Of a DNA stretch of 64,000 nt, positions 1-12,872 are shown piece after piece. The notes below the pieces were generated by a model that did no database searches, was not told the origin of the DNA, and saw nothing but the letters and a program-made list of their open reading frames with translations. A program made the translations under genes and the position numbers. Every line of letters begins with the position of its first letter. The stretch's first letter is position 1. Source of the DNA: Microplitis mediator (Eukaryota; Arthropoda; Insecta; Hymenoptera; Braconidae). The stretch covers positions 17,753,117 to 17,817,116 of the forward strand of contig NC_079976.1 of NCBI RefSeq assembly GCF_029852145.1, read 5' to 3'.

Positions 1-71
1 AAAGTAAAAGACAATGAATCGGGAAACATTTCAAAAAATTGAATATAAAAAACTCGAAAAAAAATTACAAA

Positions 72-1877
72 TGTTACGCCTGGCAAAAATTAGACGATTT
101 TATTTTAATTTTATAATTTTAAATAAGTAAAACAGAATAATGAGAGTATACATTAAGTGCCTCGATAGACAGTTTTAGAAATCGTTTTGGTGCGTCACAA
201 AAGCTTTTAACGGCTTAAACCAAAACAAACAAATAAATAGAAATTTCATGAGTTTTTGAGTACTAGATAAGATCTGAACACATTTTAAACTCATTTAAAA
301 AATGACTCATTTTTAATGTTTTAACTAAAAATATTGCATAAAGATAATTCATAAAAAATTATTTCATAGTCCGATAAATAATAACGTTTTATTATTTTTA
401 TAAATAATAATTAATATATAATGTTTAAAGGTTCTAGGTGAAAAATACCAGACCTAGTAAATAATATAACATTCTATAATAATAATTAATAAATAATGTT
501 TAAAGGTTCTAGGTGAAAAATACCAGACCTAGTAAATAATATAATATTCTATGATAATAATTAATAAATAATTTTCAAAGGTTCTAGGTGAAAATACCAG
601 ACCTAGTAAATAATATAATATTCTATAAATAATAATTAATAAATAATGCTTAAAGGTTCTAGGTGAAAATACCAGACGTAGTAAATAATATAATATTCTA
701 TGAATAATAATTAATAAATAATGCCCAAAGGTTCCAGGCAGCTCGCCAGGCCTGATAAATAATAGCTAATAATTAATAAATAATTAATAATAATTAATAA
801 TCAAAGGTTCTAGGCAGCTTGCCAGGCCTGATAAATGATAACTAATAATAAATAATATTTTAATAAATAATAAATAATAATTCATAATAGTAAAGATGAT
901 GTACATGAGTACATGATGTACATGAGTATATGTATGTATGTGTGTGTGTGTTTTGCTCACGTGTAAATGTGCTTGCGTGTGGGTGGACACATATACGCAC
1001 ACATATGTACACATACACATAAGAGAGCATACACCTGTAGTAGGAGCTCATACGACACTCTCTGGAAAATCAAAGAGTGAGGGTAAGGGCCCAGGAATTT
1101 GGACACCTAATTGGTCACGGTTTTTCCCCAATTGAGCTCAACTGGAACCCCCCAAAAATCGAGACCCAAAAAAATTGGTCGTGTGAACTCTCTCTCTTGA
1201 CCTGGATCTCCGAGTGTGCGAGCGTAAATCAAACTTAAGTTCAGCGGCCGGTTTTTTCCGCATAGAACAGTAGAGTATATTTTTAAATAGAGTCAGTGAG
1301 CGTTATACTAAGTGTTCTCTAGTATATCTTTTTATTTAAATATTTTCGCGACGATAAATACTGCAAGGTGAAAACCCAGGTATGTTAATAAATATTTAAT
1401 AAATACCACAGATAAAATTTTGTAAGAGACTTTAAGAAATAGTTTGGTCACGAATTTTATATTTGAAATTGTATTTTGAATAATTATTGTATTTTGAATA
1501 ATTACTTTTATTAAGTGTGGTTTAACATTTAATTTTGCGATTAGAATTATATTTGGAATAATTAATTTTTATTCGGTTTAATATTGTGTTTTGAATAATC
1601 AATTTTATTACGTGTTGTTTACACTTAATATTGCGTTTAAAATTGTAATTGAATAATTTTTAATAACTAAATTTTTGTAATAGTTATTCTGCAAACAATA
1701 ATTTGTACGGTTTTACGATATATGTATTGAATTTAAACCGAGACTTTATCATTTAATTTAACCTTCACCAACAATATTATTAAGACAAAAACCTCTGGAG
1801 TTCCCGGTCTGTAGGCTTCGGCTTGGGCCAAATACTCACAAACTTAAATAATTACGTAGCAATAGTTGGACGTAACA
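72..1877. mobile_element. Probable solo LTR with CAAA target duplication
   Basis: The segment starts TGTTACGCC and ends GACGTAACA, so both ends carry the TGTTACG/CGTAACA terminal repeat seen in other LTRs of this window. It is flanked on both sides by CAAA (68-71 and 1878-1881), a 4-bp duplication typical of LTR retrotransposon insertion. No internal gag/pol and no second LTR is seen. The minus-strand start TGTTACGTCCA is shared with the LTR at 4640-6499, which suggests minus orientation and a common family. A 76-bp minisatellite lies inside. The ends were found by matching, so boundaries are good but family is unknown. Confidence 0.6.
370..850. repeat. 76-bp minisatellite, about six copies
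   Basis: The block AAAGGTTCTAGG recurs at about 426, 502, 577, 652, 727 and 803, a period near 76 bp. Each unit has a short inverted repeat CTAGGT...ACCTAG, or GGCAGC..GCC in the last two, so each transcript unit could form a small hairpin. Units drift in sequence toward the right end. It lies wholly inside the 72-1877 LTR. Short reading frames here are low-complexity artefacts. Confidence 0.85.
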
Positions 1878-2044
1878 CAAAAAAAATTTAATTTATAAAA
1901 ACAATCATAAGCATTGCGGTTTACTGGAGTATAAGTTATGTATGGATGGGTTATTGATTTTATGGGTGAGTTATTGATTTTATGTATGGGATTATTGATT
2001 TCATGTATGAGTCTGATGATTGAAGCCCCGTATGCCAGATTGTG

Positions 2045-2515
2045 TAAATGAGAAGCTAGTGATAAAATAACATATAATTATTAGCATTTGAATAATTTAA
2101 TTAAGAATAACAATAAATAACCTAACGTAATCATCAATCAAATCGATTGTTTCCGCAGGAAACTGATCGTTATTACAAGGAATGTTGAAAGTGGATCTCA
2201 AATTTGGAAATTTCAAAATGAGATCGTTAATGAATTTCAGAAGAAGAAAATCCAAAGTAGGATTAACAAGATAATGGTTACGGATGACAGAGTCATCTGG
2301 TACTTCAGGTATCCTGAAGTACTAGTATTGGTGCAACGGAACCATTACCAATTCCGTTGCAATATTGCGAACAATGAAGATTGTCCTTGTAGACGCTCGC
2401 CTCCGAAAACAATAGCCTCAATTTGAGATTTTAATAAATCAAAAATATTGTTGATGCTGAGGTGTTTTGTCCAGCGTTCTGGGATGACAAATTTTAGTGT
2501 TTGTGTAGCGTCCAT
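2045..2515 (-). pseudogene. Decayed coding fragment, family not recognised
   Basis: Reading the minus strand from about 2515, an ATG opens a frame with the stretch DATQTLKFVIPERWTKH, continuing through GERLQGQSSLFAILQRNW. A stop and frameshift then pass to a second frame with VPDDSVIRNHYLVNPTLDFL and FPNLRSTFNIPCNNDQFPAE. Amino-acid composition and continuity across the shift look protein-coding rather than random. I cannot assign a family. Its position beside a Polinton-derived fragment (3480-4318) makes a Polinton origin possible, but this is inference. Confidence 0.35.
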
Positions 2516-2519
2516 TTTT

Positions 2520-2902
2520 TTTTTTTCGCGTCGAAAAAAGGCAAGCCTACAAAAAAACCGGCCAAAAAAAGAAAACCAAAATAACCAAAAAAATATATTA
2601 TTCAAAAAGAAAAAGGAAAAGAAAACATCAACAAAAATTTACATTCACACGAAATTCACACAAACATACACATTCACATAAAAAAATTCATATTCACACA
2701 AACATTCACATGCACACAAAATTCGCATTCACACAAAATTCACGCAAATATATACATGCAAATAAAAAATCATAAACAAAAAATCACATACACAAGCATT
2801 CACATGCACACAAACATTATAATCACCACATTTTCACTATAATAACAATAATAATAATAGTAATTATAATAATGATAATAATCGAATATTGTAAATTTAA
2901 TT

Positions 2903-3000
<98 letters not shown>

Positions 3001-3478
3001 TTTTATTAATTAAAATAAAAAAAATGCTTACGTTTATTAAAATAAAAAATAGTCAACGACGTAGACGCGATGGAGGTTGGGACTGAAAATAATGATTAGA
3101 ATCCCCCCAACATTAAAACAGTGACAACTAGAAGCCGAAAGTAGCGACATCTGTGTATTTGAATATGTACTTACTGTACCGACTAATAGTTTTTGCAATA
3201 CCAACCAGTGGTTTTTACGCGGGAATAGTTGATATAAGAGTTGGAAGTTATATTCTATAATTTAATTAAATTGTAAATCTTTCTATCAAACTCTATTAAA
3301 ATTATTTTTATATCTTATAACTATAAATATTTTTGTAAAAAATATACATAACATATTGAATAATAAGTAAATTAGTATAGGAATTATTTAAATTAGAAAC
3401 ATTATTTATTTATTCTAAAAATGTATTTATTAATTCACCAGATTTATAAAAACTTTACATCTTTATTTTTACAAAAAT
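2520..3478. repeat. Low-complexity non-coding stretch with (TA)n
   Basis: 2640-2830 is a run of degenerate CACATTCACACAAA-type units. 2907-2997 is an almost pure (TA)n tract. The remainder (3000-3478) is AT-rich and I see no gene, RNA or element boundary in it. Confidence 0.8.
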
Positions 3479-4318
3479 GACAATCTTTTGTATATGGAAG
3501 TATACAGTCAAATTCTCTAAAATCAAGTAAATCAGACAAATAATGGCGTCGGCAGCGAAGATAATTTTTAATTTTTATATTTGTCTTTAATTTCTCAGGT
3601 CATTTGTTCCAAATTTGATCTATCTGATCTGGTGCATGTTTAATGATAAATTCAGCAGGTAAATCAGCAATGTCTGCTGATGTCATATTATTCATATTTT
3701 GATATAATTGATAGTATAGTGATATTGATCTGGCTATTGATGCAGTAGAACAATTTTCGAGAAACCATTTTCTTGAACATCTTACATTATTATAAGTACA
3801 GGAATAATAATTCTCAGAGTTGAAATTTTTCATATGGACACAAATAATTTCCAATGAAATTTTTTAATGATGTACATTGCAACTCCTCTAGATCGATGAT
3901 TGATTTTTTATCATCAAGTACTGAATGCAACCACTTCTTTTTTATAGCTCCTTTGACATAAATGTAGGTTGTATTTCATAAAATAATAGTAAGTATGTCT
4001 CTTAAATTCTCATATGGTACTATACCAGAATTCCATGATAATCCATGATGATAATCAGTTAGCCAATCGTTCTAAAGTTTTTCCGAATTAGTTAAATCTT
4101 CTTGATCAAATGGTGGTTTAAAAAGCAAAGAGCTAAAAAAAAAGCAAAAGAGTTAAAAAAAAAAGTAGCATTCACCAAATTATCATGAATACTAATTGTT
4201 AAGAATTCTTTGACAATAAAATTATTGTCAGTCATAAATATCCCTGAATATCCAATATCGAAGCCATTTTTAACTCCGTGGCGGTCGAAGTATGATGCAA
4301 GACTGAGCAATAATTTAT
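3479..4318 (-). pseudogene. Broken Polinton conserved protein, third homologue
   Basis: Minus-strand frames give in order FDIGYSGIFMTDNNFIVKEF, then NDWLTDYHHGLSWNSGI, YIYVKGAIKKKWLHSVLDD and SIIDLEELQCTSL. A C-terminal part follows with a C..H....CA/CT..N......W pattern and ADIADLPAEFIIKHAPDQID plus a CxxC near its end (KDCHFCK). The same order of motifs occurs in the protein of element A (18965-19796) and in the two paralogues of element B (23379-24098 and 30515-31060). At least three frameshifts or stops interrupt it, so it is dead. It shows that a third Polinton once lay here. The molecular role of the family is unknown to me. Confidence 0.6.
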
Positions 4319-4361
4319 AAATTTATCATTATATATGTTTTTACAATCTCACATTCTTATA

Positions 4362-4600
4362 ATGTTATCTATAGTATGTGTTGGCGTCTTCTCGGAATAT
4401 GACGTCATCTTTTGCGTTGTATTTTTCCATTAAAGAAAATAAAAGTGCTGCCATCTACAATACCGTTAGCATCTTCTTGGAATAGGCGTGGTTATCTATA
4501 GTATGTGTTGGCGTCTTTCCGGAATATGGCGTCATCTATTGCGTTGTTTATTTAAGAAATAAGCATGCTATCATCTACAGTACAATTGGAATCTAATGTA
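4362..4600. promoter_or_regulatory. Tandem 127-bp repeat with TGACGTCA sites
   Basis: TTATCTATAGTATGTG begins at 4365 and again near 4492, each followed by GGCGTC, GGAATATG(A/G)CGTCATC and TTGCGTTG. The first unit carries a full CRE-type palindrome TGACGTCA. It lies directly upstream of the minus-strand fragment at 3479-4318. Similar GAATATGACGTC units lie upstream of the homologous gene of element A (20.2-20.6 kb). A promoter role is inference. Confidence 0.45.
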
Positions 4601-4639
4601 ATGACTTTTTCTGTAGAAATTTCTCGACTACAATTATTC

Positions 4640-6499
4640 TGTTATGTTGAGATCGAGCGGGAAAGTATTTAATAAATTTTTTATCGAATACGAAATAAAA
4701 ATTTTTATTTCTCACGCGAAGCAACTTAGTTCGGTAGTCTTTTTCTTTCGTTGCTTCTTATCTTCGACAGCTGTACAGAAGGCTAACAAAGGAAATTTGA
4801 ATAAGACCACCCAAATGCAGTTGTGTGAACCGAGCACTACTACATTTAAATCATAACAGAGGTACAACTTAAACGGTGACTAAGAGTCTAGCACAAAGAG
4901 TCTCCAACCGCGACTCTTTACCTCCTGCAGAGTATCACCAAATTTAACTAGCCTCTGTTCGATGCGGCATCCGGTCTTTTGTTCAATTAAAAGTCGATCT
5001 ATATTCTAATATCTTTTTTTATACACGACAGTGCATTTATTCCTCTTTAATAAAAGAATATAAAATCGCAGTAACGTCTTCGATATAAGTTTTTTTGGGC
5101 AGCTGTGTCAATATCAAGACGAGTTCTTAGCTAGAATATATAAAAACGCATCCGGTAAACCACTAGACAACAGAATTTGAATTTATTAAATTGCCCATCA
5201 GCCAATGAAAATTCGGCTATCGAAGCCTTTGTTAAGTTGGTGGCCAACCAACCGTGACGTGATATTGATAAGACCCAACCCTTCACGTTTCGTCTTAATT
5301 ACCTTACCTGACCACCAAATCTGCAGTTGCCGGGCAAGCGTTCCCCTACCGTCATACCTAGCTCCGAGTCCCAAGATAGAATACTTTCCCTCAAAATGAC
5401 ACCACCCAGCCACTTCCTCTATTGTATTTCATCTTCGATCCGTCACTCACCTTATCACTATATTGATGACCATATTGATCCGCCCTTCTCTAACGATCAC
5501 AGTTTTGGCAATAGCCACTCACTATCTTCTGATTGGTTACTCTAACGTTTAAGGTACCTATGTGATTATTTCCTTATCATAGAGACATAATGTCCATTCA
5601 ACCACCGATAAGCCGAATGGACATTGGTCCCCCGAAAAATTAGAATACTTACGTTCGTAAGTAATTCTCACTACCTAGTGGGAGTTCACCCCCTTTCTCC
5701 ATGAACACCCCAGGGAGAACAAAGACTCCGAGCATAGATAAGGAGCAGGTCTTTCCTATTGTCACGCTCGGCTTTTGTCTTCAGTATATATTATTTTTCT
5801 TCTTTATATCGATCATATCGTCTAACTACTCTGAAGCGGTCAGATCTATTTTACTTTTGGTTCAAGACTCCAGTCTAATTTTTGGATACTTCTCAACAGA
5901 GATACGGTTCATTTTTCCCATCACAATTTGCTATTACCTTTCAATTATTAAATCTGAAGAATAATTATTGTTTATGTTTGGAAAACGGGCCTAATATATT
6001 ATTTTTCCAAGATATTCATTTCCTTCGCGCAATTATTGCTCCGGGTCGGAACGCGCGATTTCGCAAATAGTGCGGGTGTGTTTAGAAATTATCTAGCCTT
6101 CTGTGCGGGTGAAAATTTGGGCTTTTAAATTCAGCGAAGTGATTTGTGAACAATTCGGTGCCACGTAAGAAGAGCCAACTTCGACGTGATCACCTCCATT
6201 CATCGCTACTCGAAGGGTCCAATTCGCCACGGGTGTCGCAGCCATTATCCAGCCAACACCAGGCCACAGCAGCCAGCACCTGTTGTATTGTAACAACAAA
6301 CATCTTCAAAACTAAATAAACTACCTGTATCTGTAAGTCTTGACATTTTTATTTTTAACATAAAGAAAATATACATATTCCTGACTTATATCCATGCTCA
6401 GCACCAAATAACGAGGTCCCCGTTACCCGAGTAAAGGACTTAAGTGTCTTGACTAAAAATGAAGGGACTGTTCTATGTTATGTCTGTCTGGACGTAACA
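4640..6499 (-). mobile_element. Probable solo LTR with ATTC target duplication
   Basis: The segment begins TGTTATGTTG and ends CTGGACGTAACA, flanked by ATTC at 4636-4639 and 6500-6503. On the minus strand it starts TGTTACGTCCA, the same 11 bases as the minus-strand start of the 72-1877 LTR, which supports both the boundary and the orientation. At 1860 bp it is long for an LTR, and several short frames inside do not look coding. No internal region follows. The call rests on ends plus target duplication only. Confidence 0.5.
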
Positions 6500-6503
6500 A
6501 TTC

Positions 6504-7500
6504 ACTATAGAAAAAATGAATATTTATCGTACGGAATGCAATTAATCTATTATTTTAGTTAAGAAAAAATATTTTAATTAAAATTATATGGATTAATTGT
6601 TCTTAAAATTATTGTAAAATCATCTACAATTATCTTCGAAAATATTTGTGTACAATAATTTCTTAAATTTTCTATGGAAATATCATTTTCAATAAGTTGA
6701 AACGTTTTTAAACGAGTTAAAACCGGTTTCAACTGGTTTAACCGCCATTCTGAAACAAGTAAAAACGTGTTTCAAACAAGTTGGAACCTGTTTTCAGCTG
6801 CTCAAGACCCATTCTAAAAATGCTTGAACTCGTTCCAATCAAGTTGAAACTTGTTTATGACGTCACGAGTCTCACGATTGCATCAGAAAAAAGGGAGAGT
6901 ATACTTGTGGCGCCTTCTGAAAAACCGTTAAAAATACGTCATCATTCCGAGAAATGCTGTGTGGCTGATGCAGAAACGGCCAGTATTTCATCATCTTTCA
7001 GGGGATGTACAGTAGCGCCACCACAGTCGCGCGACCCATGTAAATAGAGAATCGTTGTAGAGCAGTGATCATTAGTCTCTGAATTGACATCCAGTGAACA
7101 TAATGTAAATTTTTTCTAAATCGTGAATTTTATAAACTGTAACATGATTTTTCTACACTGTGAATTCTTCATAAAACTATGAAGTAATTTTTTACGCTGT
7201 TAAGAATGTTTTAAAAGGTAAAAATACTTTTTCTCACCTCCGGGCGGAAAGCGTCAACTTTCGTCTCGCTGTGCAAAACGAACTTGCCACTTTCCGCCTC
7301 CGTCGAGGAGAAAAATAGTATACACTCCTCGGGAAGTAAATAAGAAAGCCTCAGATCACATGTTTGTTGTTGCTCATCCAGTTACTCAACCAGTTGATCC
7401 GACATTTCTTACTTTACTTCCCTCGGTGTGTAATATACTATTTTATTATTATTATTATTATTTACTTTTCTTTATCATTAATTGTTAATTATTTTTATTA
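6504..7500. other. Left flank of Polinton A: palindromes and CRE site
   Basis: No gene is seen. 6700-6860 is rich in AACNNGTT-type palindromes (AAAACCGGTTT, CAACTGGTTT, CAAGTTG) and ends in TTTATGACGTCACGAG, a CRE-like site. 7224-7300 contains GGCGGAAAG...CTTTCCGCC. 7311-7447 is an imperfect inverted repeat: AATAGTATACAC and GAAGTAAA in the left arm mirror TTTACTTCCC and GTGTGTAATATACTATT in the right. I could not define the terminal inverted repeat of element A here. Confidence 0.5.
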
Positions 7501-10500
7501 GTTAACATAGAAACTGAAGTTTACAATGGAATTCTCCAAGCGATGGAAAATGCTTACAATGAGCTTTTCCTGTCACCACCTGCAGTTCAAAATCAATTGA
7601 TTGCTGAGTGGTGAAATATTGCTGCAGAACACATTGACGCCTTGACTCAGCTTGCAAGATCTCCAGATTAGAATGTGCATAAACGAATGCAACTTCAGTT
7701 TTATATCACGCAACTTGGTTCCCATCATGAGCGATTCCAAAGACAACGAAATGGCATCGTTGGACGCGGTGTTGGTGGTAATATCAATAATAATATTGAG
7801 CAAGTTGAGGTTAACAATAACCGCGTCATATGGAAAGATATTGAAAGTGCTTTCGCCAACCGAATACGCACAGGTATGGTTGTTAACTTACTTTATCATG
7901 ATTTGCGTGCATTCCTGCAAGACGCACGTGATCTGATCGTCGATAAATTAGAAACTGCTCTACAATCAGATGGTAACATCAAAGCAAATGTCATCCTAAC
8001 CTGCAAATTTATTAAATCAACTGCCGATCAAGAAACAATTGAAACAAAAACATTCAACACAAAAAATGAAGCTATCGTAGCATCTACGGACATCAGTGTG
8101 TGGTTTAATGAATTTGTCAGCGATCGCCTGCATGCCAAGGTTGAAGATTTTGAACATCGAGATTCAGGGTGGTCACTCCTTAAAATCGGCAACCTTGCTT
8201 TGAATATCAATAAATATGTTCCGCTCCAAGGTGGAAATGGATCAACTTACACTGATTTGCCTGATGACATTAAAAAGAATAAAGCTGTGATCAATTTCAT
8301 GAATGAAAATAACTACTGTTTCCTGTGGTCTGTAATTGCTGCACTTTATCCTGCTCAAGATAGTCGGAATGTGAGTAGAGTAAGATCATATCCACATTAC
8401 AGTAGAGTACTAAATTTATGATGGTATTAAATTTCCTATGCAACTTAAAGATATACCTAAATTTGAAAAACTAAATAATCTATCGATAAATGTATACGGT
8501 ATAGAATCTGAACATGTAGAATCTGATGATGAATTGTGTGAACAAGGGCCTAGTGTGATAGTACCACTTTATTTTAGCAAAGAAAATCTAGGTGATTCCA
8601 CAATTCACCTTCTTATGTTAGAAGTTCAGTCAGAAGAAGCAGACATAGATGATAATATCGAGAATAGAATAACCAGCTTTAAACGTAAGTTTCACTTTAC
8701 GTTTATTAAAGATCTTTCGCAATTGGTTAGTAAACAAATATCAAAACATAATGGAAAAAAGCACTTTTGTGATCGATGCTTATGTCACTTCCATGAGGAA
8801 ATCACGTATGAAAAACATCGCCGGGATTGTATTCAAATTAATAAAGTTAGGATCGAGCTGCCGGTTAATGATGAATTGAAATTTAAAAATTTTAAATATC
8901 AGGAAGATGTGCCATTCGTTGTCAATGCCGATATTGAATGTATTTTGATACCAAAAAACGATGAGTCTGAAGAACATATACCTCACAGTGTAGCTTTTTA
9001 CATACATTGTGCTTACAATGATACCTTGTCTAGATATGAATGTAACCGTAGTTATAAATGTATCGATTGGTTTATGTCCAGGTTAAAGTCATTAATTATT
9101 TCAGTTCATAATCTGATCAAATCACCGGTAAAAATGCATCCATTCACAGAACAGGAAAATTTCGAATATAATACATCAAAAAAATGTCACATTTGTAATA
9201 AATACCTTGTTGAAACTAACAAGTGGCGAGACCACTGTCATTTTACAGGCAAATATCGCGGGCCTGCTCATGTGAATTGTAACATTCTTTATCAACAGTC
9301 TCATAACATTCCAATTGTATTTCACAATCTTTCCGGGTATGATTTACATTTTCTTATAGAGTCAGTAGCTAAATAATTATCCGGTCCAGTTAAATTATTG
9401 CCTATTAATAATAAAAGATACATTTAGATTCATTTAGATTTATGGCGAGTAGTATTGAAAAGTTGGCATCTTATCTCAATGATGCTGACATAGTTATTAC
9501 TCGCAACAGTATTGCTGATCCTCAACAATTTGAATTAGTCACACGGAAAGGAATTTTTCCGTATGAGTATGTGGACAGGTGGGACAAATTAAATTATACT
9601 GAATTACCAGCGGAAAAACACTTGTTCTCTAAATTAACAAACTCCGATGTTTCTGATGATGATTACAAACACGCGGAAAGAGTGTGAAATACATTTAGAA
9701 TTAAAGCGTTAGGTGAATATTCTGACCTGTATTTAAAAACGGACGTACTGCTTTTAGCTGACATTTTTCAAAACTGTCGGAAGAGTTGTAAACAAACATA
9801 CAATTTAGACCCTTTACACTACTATACTGCACCTGGGCTTGCATTTGATGCAATGTTAAAATACACTGATGTTTCTTTAGACTTATTGTCAGATCCTTCG
9901 ATGCTATTATTTTTCGAAAAAGGTTTTAGAGGCGGAGTGGCGCAATGTTCCGATCGATATGCTCGTGCCAACAACCCATTTATGGGTAATGAATACAATC
10001 CCGCGCGAGAAAATTCCTACATCATGTATTTTGACGTATATTATTTATATGGGGCTGCAATGAGTCAGTGCTTACCAACTGGCTCATTTAAATGGGTTGA
10101 TGCCTCATTAGATTTTATTCTCAATAATCCTGATGTCAGTCCCAAGGGTTACATCCTGGAAGTGGATCTCGAGTATCCGAAACACCTTCACGAACAACAC
10201 AAAGACTTACCCCTTTGACCTGAACACTTTCTCCCACCAAAAGGCACATGCACAAAACTAACTACAACATTGTATGATAAAGAAAAGTATGCTATCCATT
10301 ATTGCAACTTAGAACAGTGCATCGAATTAGGTATGAGTGTAAAACAAGTACACAGTCTCGGAATTCGATCAATCTCCATGGTTGAAGCCATATATAGATT
10401 TGAATACAGAGTGCCGTGAAAAATCTGCAAATGAATTTGAGAAATACTTCTACAAACTAATAAACAATGCTGTATTCGGCAAGACCATAAAGAATGTTCG

Positions 10501-11194
10501 AAACCATACGGTTGTCAGATTGGTGAGAAAGTGGGAGGGACAATGGGGTGCAAGATCTTTAATTGCAAAACCAAACTTTCACAGCTGTACTGTCTTTGGC
10601 AAAGACATAGTGCTTATTGAAATGAGTCGTGTCAAGATTCTGTTCAATAAGCCCGTATACGTTGGCTGTTCTATTCTCGATTTCTCTGAAATAATTGTAT
10701 ATGACTTTCATTACAACTACATCAAAACCAATTTTACTCTGGATCAAGCGAAGCTTCTCTACACTGACCCTGACAGTCTAATTCATCACTTCACTGTTCC
10801 AAACATCTACGAAGTCATCAAACGTGATATTGATCGCTTCGATACCTCCGATTATCCTGAGGTCAAAGCTTATAACATGCCTCAGGTTAATAAGAAGGTT
10901 CTGGGTAAAATGAAAGACGAAAATAATGGTAAAATCATGACTGACTTTGCTGGTCTTCGTGCCAAGCTCTATGCCTTCAAAACACGAGGTGAAAAAGACA
11001 CGAAACGGGCCAAAGGTGTGAAAAGCTGCACACTCAAAACAATCACGTTTGATGACTTTGGGGATTGTTTAATGCGCCATAAAAATGTAAGTAGAGAGCA
11101 ACGCTTGAGTCAGAGTAAAAAACATAAAGTGGTTACTATCACACAGAATAAGCTTGCTCTGTCTTGGGAGGATGGTAAGCGTTGTCTTATCTAA
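7501..11194 (+). pseudogene. Polinton A protein-primed DNA polymerase B, broken
   Basis: The region encodes the insect-type Polinton/adintovirus family B DNA polymerase, which replicates the element from a protein primer. The N-terminal part (7501-8421) reaches NYCFLWSVIAALYPAQDS. A frameshift near 8418 leads to the zinc-finger and exonuclease part (8438-9376), with CDRCLCHFHEEITYEKHRRDC and DIECILIP. Then come SGYDLHFLIESV, a stop region, and RFMASSIEKLASYL (about 9440). The palm has YFDVYYLYGAAMSQ (motif A, near 10026), KLINNAVFGKTIKN (motif B side) and LLYTDPDSLIHH near 10757. That last motif C normally reads DTDS, so a catalytic-site residue has changed. In-frame stops include TGA 7612, TAG 7669, TGA 9685 (where the family has tryptophan) and TGA at 10216, plus shifts near 8418, 9420 and 10370. 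No function is expected. Confidence 0.93.
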
Positions 11195-11468
11195 GGTCAT
11201 ACAGACACAATACCTTGGGGTTATGTAAATAATTGTAAATAACCTATTTTTAAATTGTATGTGTGAGCGGGTGCATGTGTGAGTGATTATTGTAAATATT
11301 GTATACAGTGTGTGTGTGTGTGTGTGAGGAATGTAAATATTGTATATAATATGTGTTAAAAAAACATTTTTTCTTTGCATTAATTTTTTATTAATAAAAA
11401 TATTTTTTTAAAAATTATTACAAATCTGTTTTATTTATCCAACTATTGTGTGTACTATCGAATCCTAA
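11195..11468. other. Non-coding spacer with (TG)n, convergent gene ends
   Basis: The end of the polymerase (plus) and of the integrase (minus) converge here. The stretch has a TGTGAGTG/(TG)n run at about 11262-11325 and AT-rich sequence with AATAAA-like words near 11393. I see no gene. Confidence 0.6.
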
Positions 11469-12370
11469 TCATTTAACATACAGCTTATTGCTACGTGTAC
11501 GAATGATTTTTTCAACAAGATAAACATCAGGATATTTAACTTTACTAAGTTCTTATTCGTAAAAGCCACCTCCAATTGGTTGATCCTGGTAATCGATGAG
11601 TTTATACGTCGATGGATTGGTATTCTTAACCTCCTTAATCGTAAAGATTTCAGTTGTCCAATTGGGAGTGTATCCCTTCTCAAACACATGTTTGTATTTA
11701 GTGATGCGAACTTTATCTCCAACTTTAGACTTTTTCTTTTTAGTTCATTTTTTCGCGTCCAGAGGGTGATATCCGTTTGTGACTAATTCCTTGTCGTTGG
11801 CAGCAGTGACATCTTTTGGCTTCATTTTGATTGTGCGATGTTTCGTATTATTGTACATAGCCACTAAACCATCTAAAATATCTATCCATTTGTAAGTACC
11901 ACGAACAGTAAATTTTACCCACATTTTATTTTTCAATGTTCTATTGAAACGTTCGCAAATGGATGCTTCGAGATTGCTATAGGTAGAGGACAAATTGATA
12001 CTGTACTCTTGCATCAGAGCTTTAAAATTACTATTGTAAAATTCTTTTCCTTGATCCACATGCAAATTTTTAGAAATTCGACCTTTACTCAGAACAGATT
12101 TCATGGCACTTGTAACATCTTAAGCATTTTTAGTTTTGAGGGGTACTGCCCATGCGTCCTTTAAAAAGTTATCAATAATTGTCAATATGAATTTGTGTTG
12201 TTTCTTGGATAAAGCATATGCTTTCATTTTTTGGTCATATCAACCAAATCCGCTTGCCAAGTTTCATCAATTCCACGGATATCAACATGACGTTGAGGAT
12301 AATTTCTCCGTGCTTGAGCATGCAGCGCATGAGCCACTGCTTCTTTTATTGTTGACTGCATTTGTGAGTT
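11469..12370 (-). pseudogene. Polinton A retroviral-type integrase, broken
   Basis: This is the rve-family integrase that would insert the element. Reading from 12370 downward: GIDETWQADLVDMT with the first catalytic Asp, then IIDNFLKDAWAVPLKTKNA, HVDQGKEFYNSNFKALM with the second Asp, and SICERFNRTLKNKMW with the catalytic Glu. KHRTIKMKPKDV and a chromo/SH3-like tail (KVGDKVRITKYKHVFEKGY, GGGFYE, ELSKVKYPDVYLVEKII) follow. A one-base shift falls after DMTKK (about 12238), a TAA follows KTKNA (about 12121), and a further stop falls in the tail. The catalytic triad can be seen, but the gene is broken. Confidence 0.88.
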
Positions 12371-12823
12371 GTGCTGAATCGAAAGTAATTAGCTTTCTCT
12401 GTGCTTTGAGACGTTTTAATAATTCTAAATTTTGTTCTGTAAGATCACTTAATTTTTTTTTTAATGCTTTCACTTTCGTTTCAAGCTTTGAAATGACGTC
12501 AATTGTGTTTTCGTTCTCTATTCGTTGATTTTTCTGTAATTATCAAATTTCGCTTCTAAACCATGAATAATTTTATCAATATCTTGTCGCATCAGCAAGC
12601 TTTCTTCATTTAATGATTGAACTTCATGTTGAATAATGTTTTGTACACTTCTCAGAGGAATCGCATCGCTAGAGTTTTTGGGGTCTGCAATATTACACAA
12701 CCGTTTGTTGTCTATATCAACCTGACCATCGTCTGTAATTTTAAATCCTGGACCTGGTGGTCCACGACAGCCGGTTTTATATGACTTAGTTTCAGACTGC
12801 CGCCCAAAAATATCGATACTCAT
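12370..12823 (-). pseudogene. GPPG-containing coiled-coil Polinton protein, broken
   Basis: It starts MSIDIFGRQSETKSYKTGCR, followed by GPPGPGF and then DNKRLCNIADPKNSSDAIPL. A long predicted coiled coil follows (QNIIQHEVQSLNEESLL ... KLETKVKALKKKLSDLTEQN). A single frameshift near 12520 separates the two halves. Small proteins with this start and a collagen-like GPPG motif recur next to Polinton integrases in insects. I believe it is a structural or fibre-like protein, but that function is inference. It runs directly into the integrase reading region. Confidence 0.65.
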
Positions 12824-12872
12824 GGCTTGAAAGTTAAATTACAAATGATTAGTATTGATTGTTGCATGCCTA

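Noticed and set aside
784..1135. Short open frames rich in His/Thr/Tyr/Val
   Set aside because: They come from (TG)n/(CA)n and TATG runs inside an LTR and show no protein-like features.
2640..2830. Spaced CACATTCACAC units resembling a CRISPR-like repeat
   Set aside because: Units vary in length and sequence, have no unique spacers, and the context is eukaryotic; this is simple-sequence DNA.
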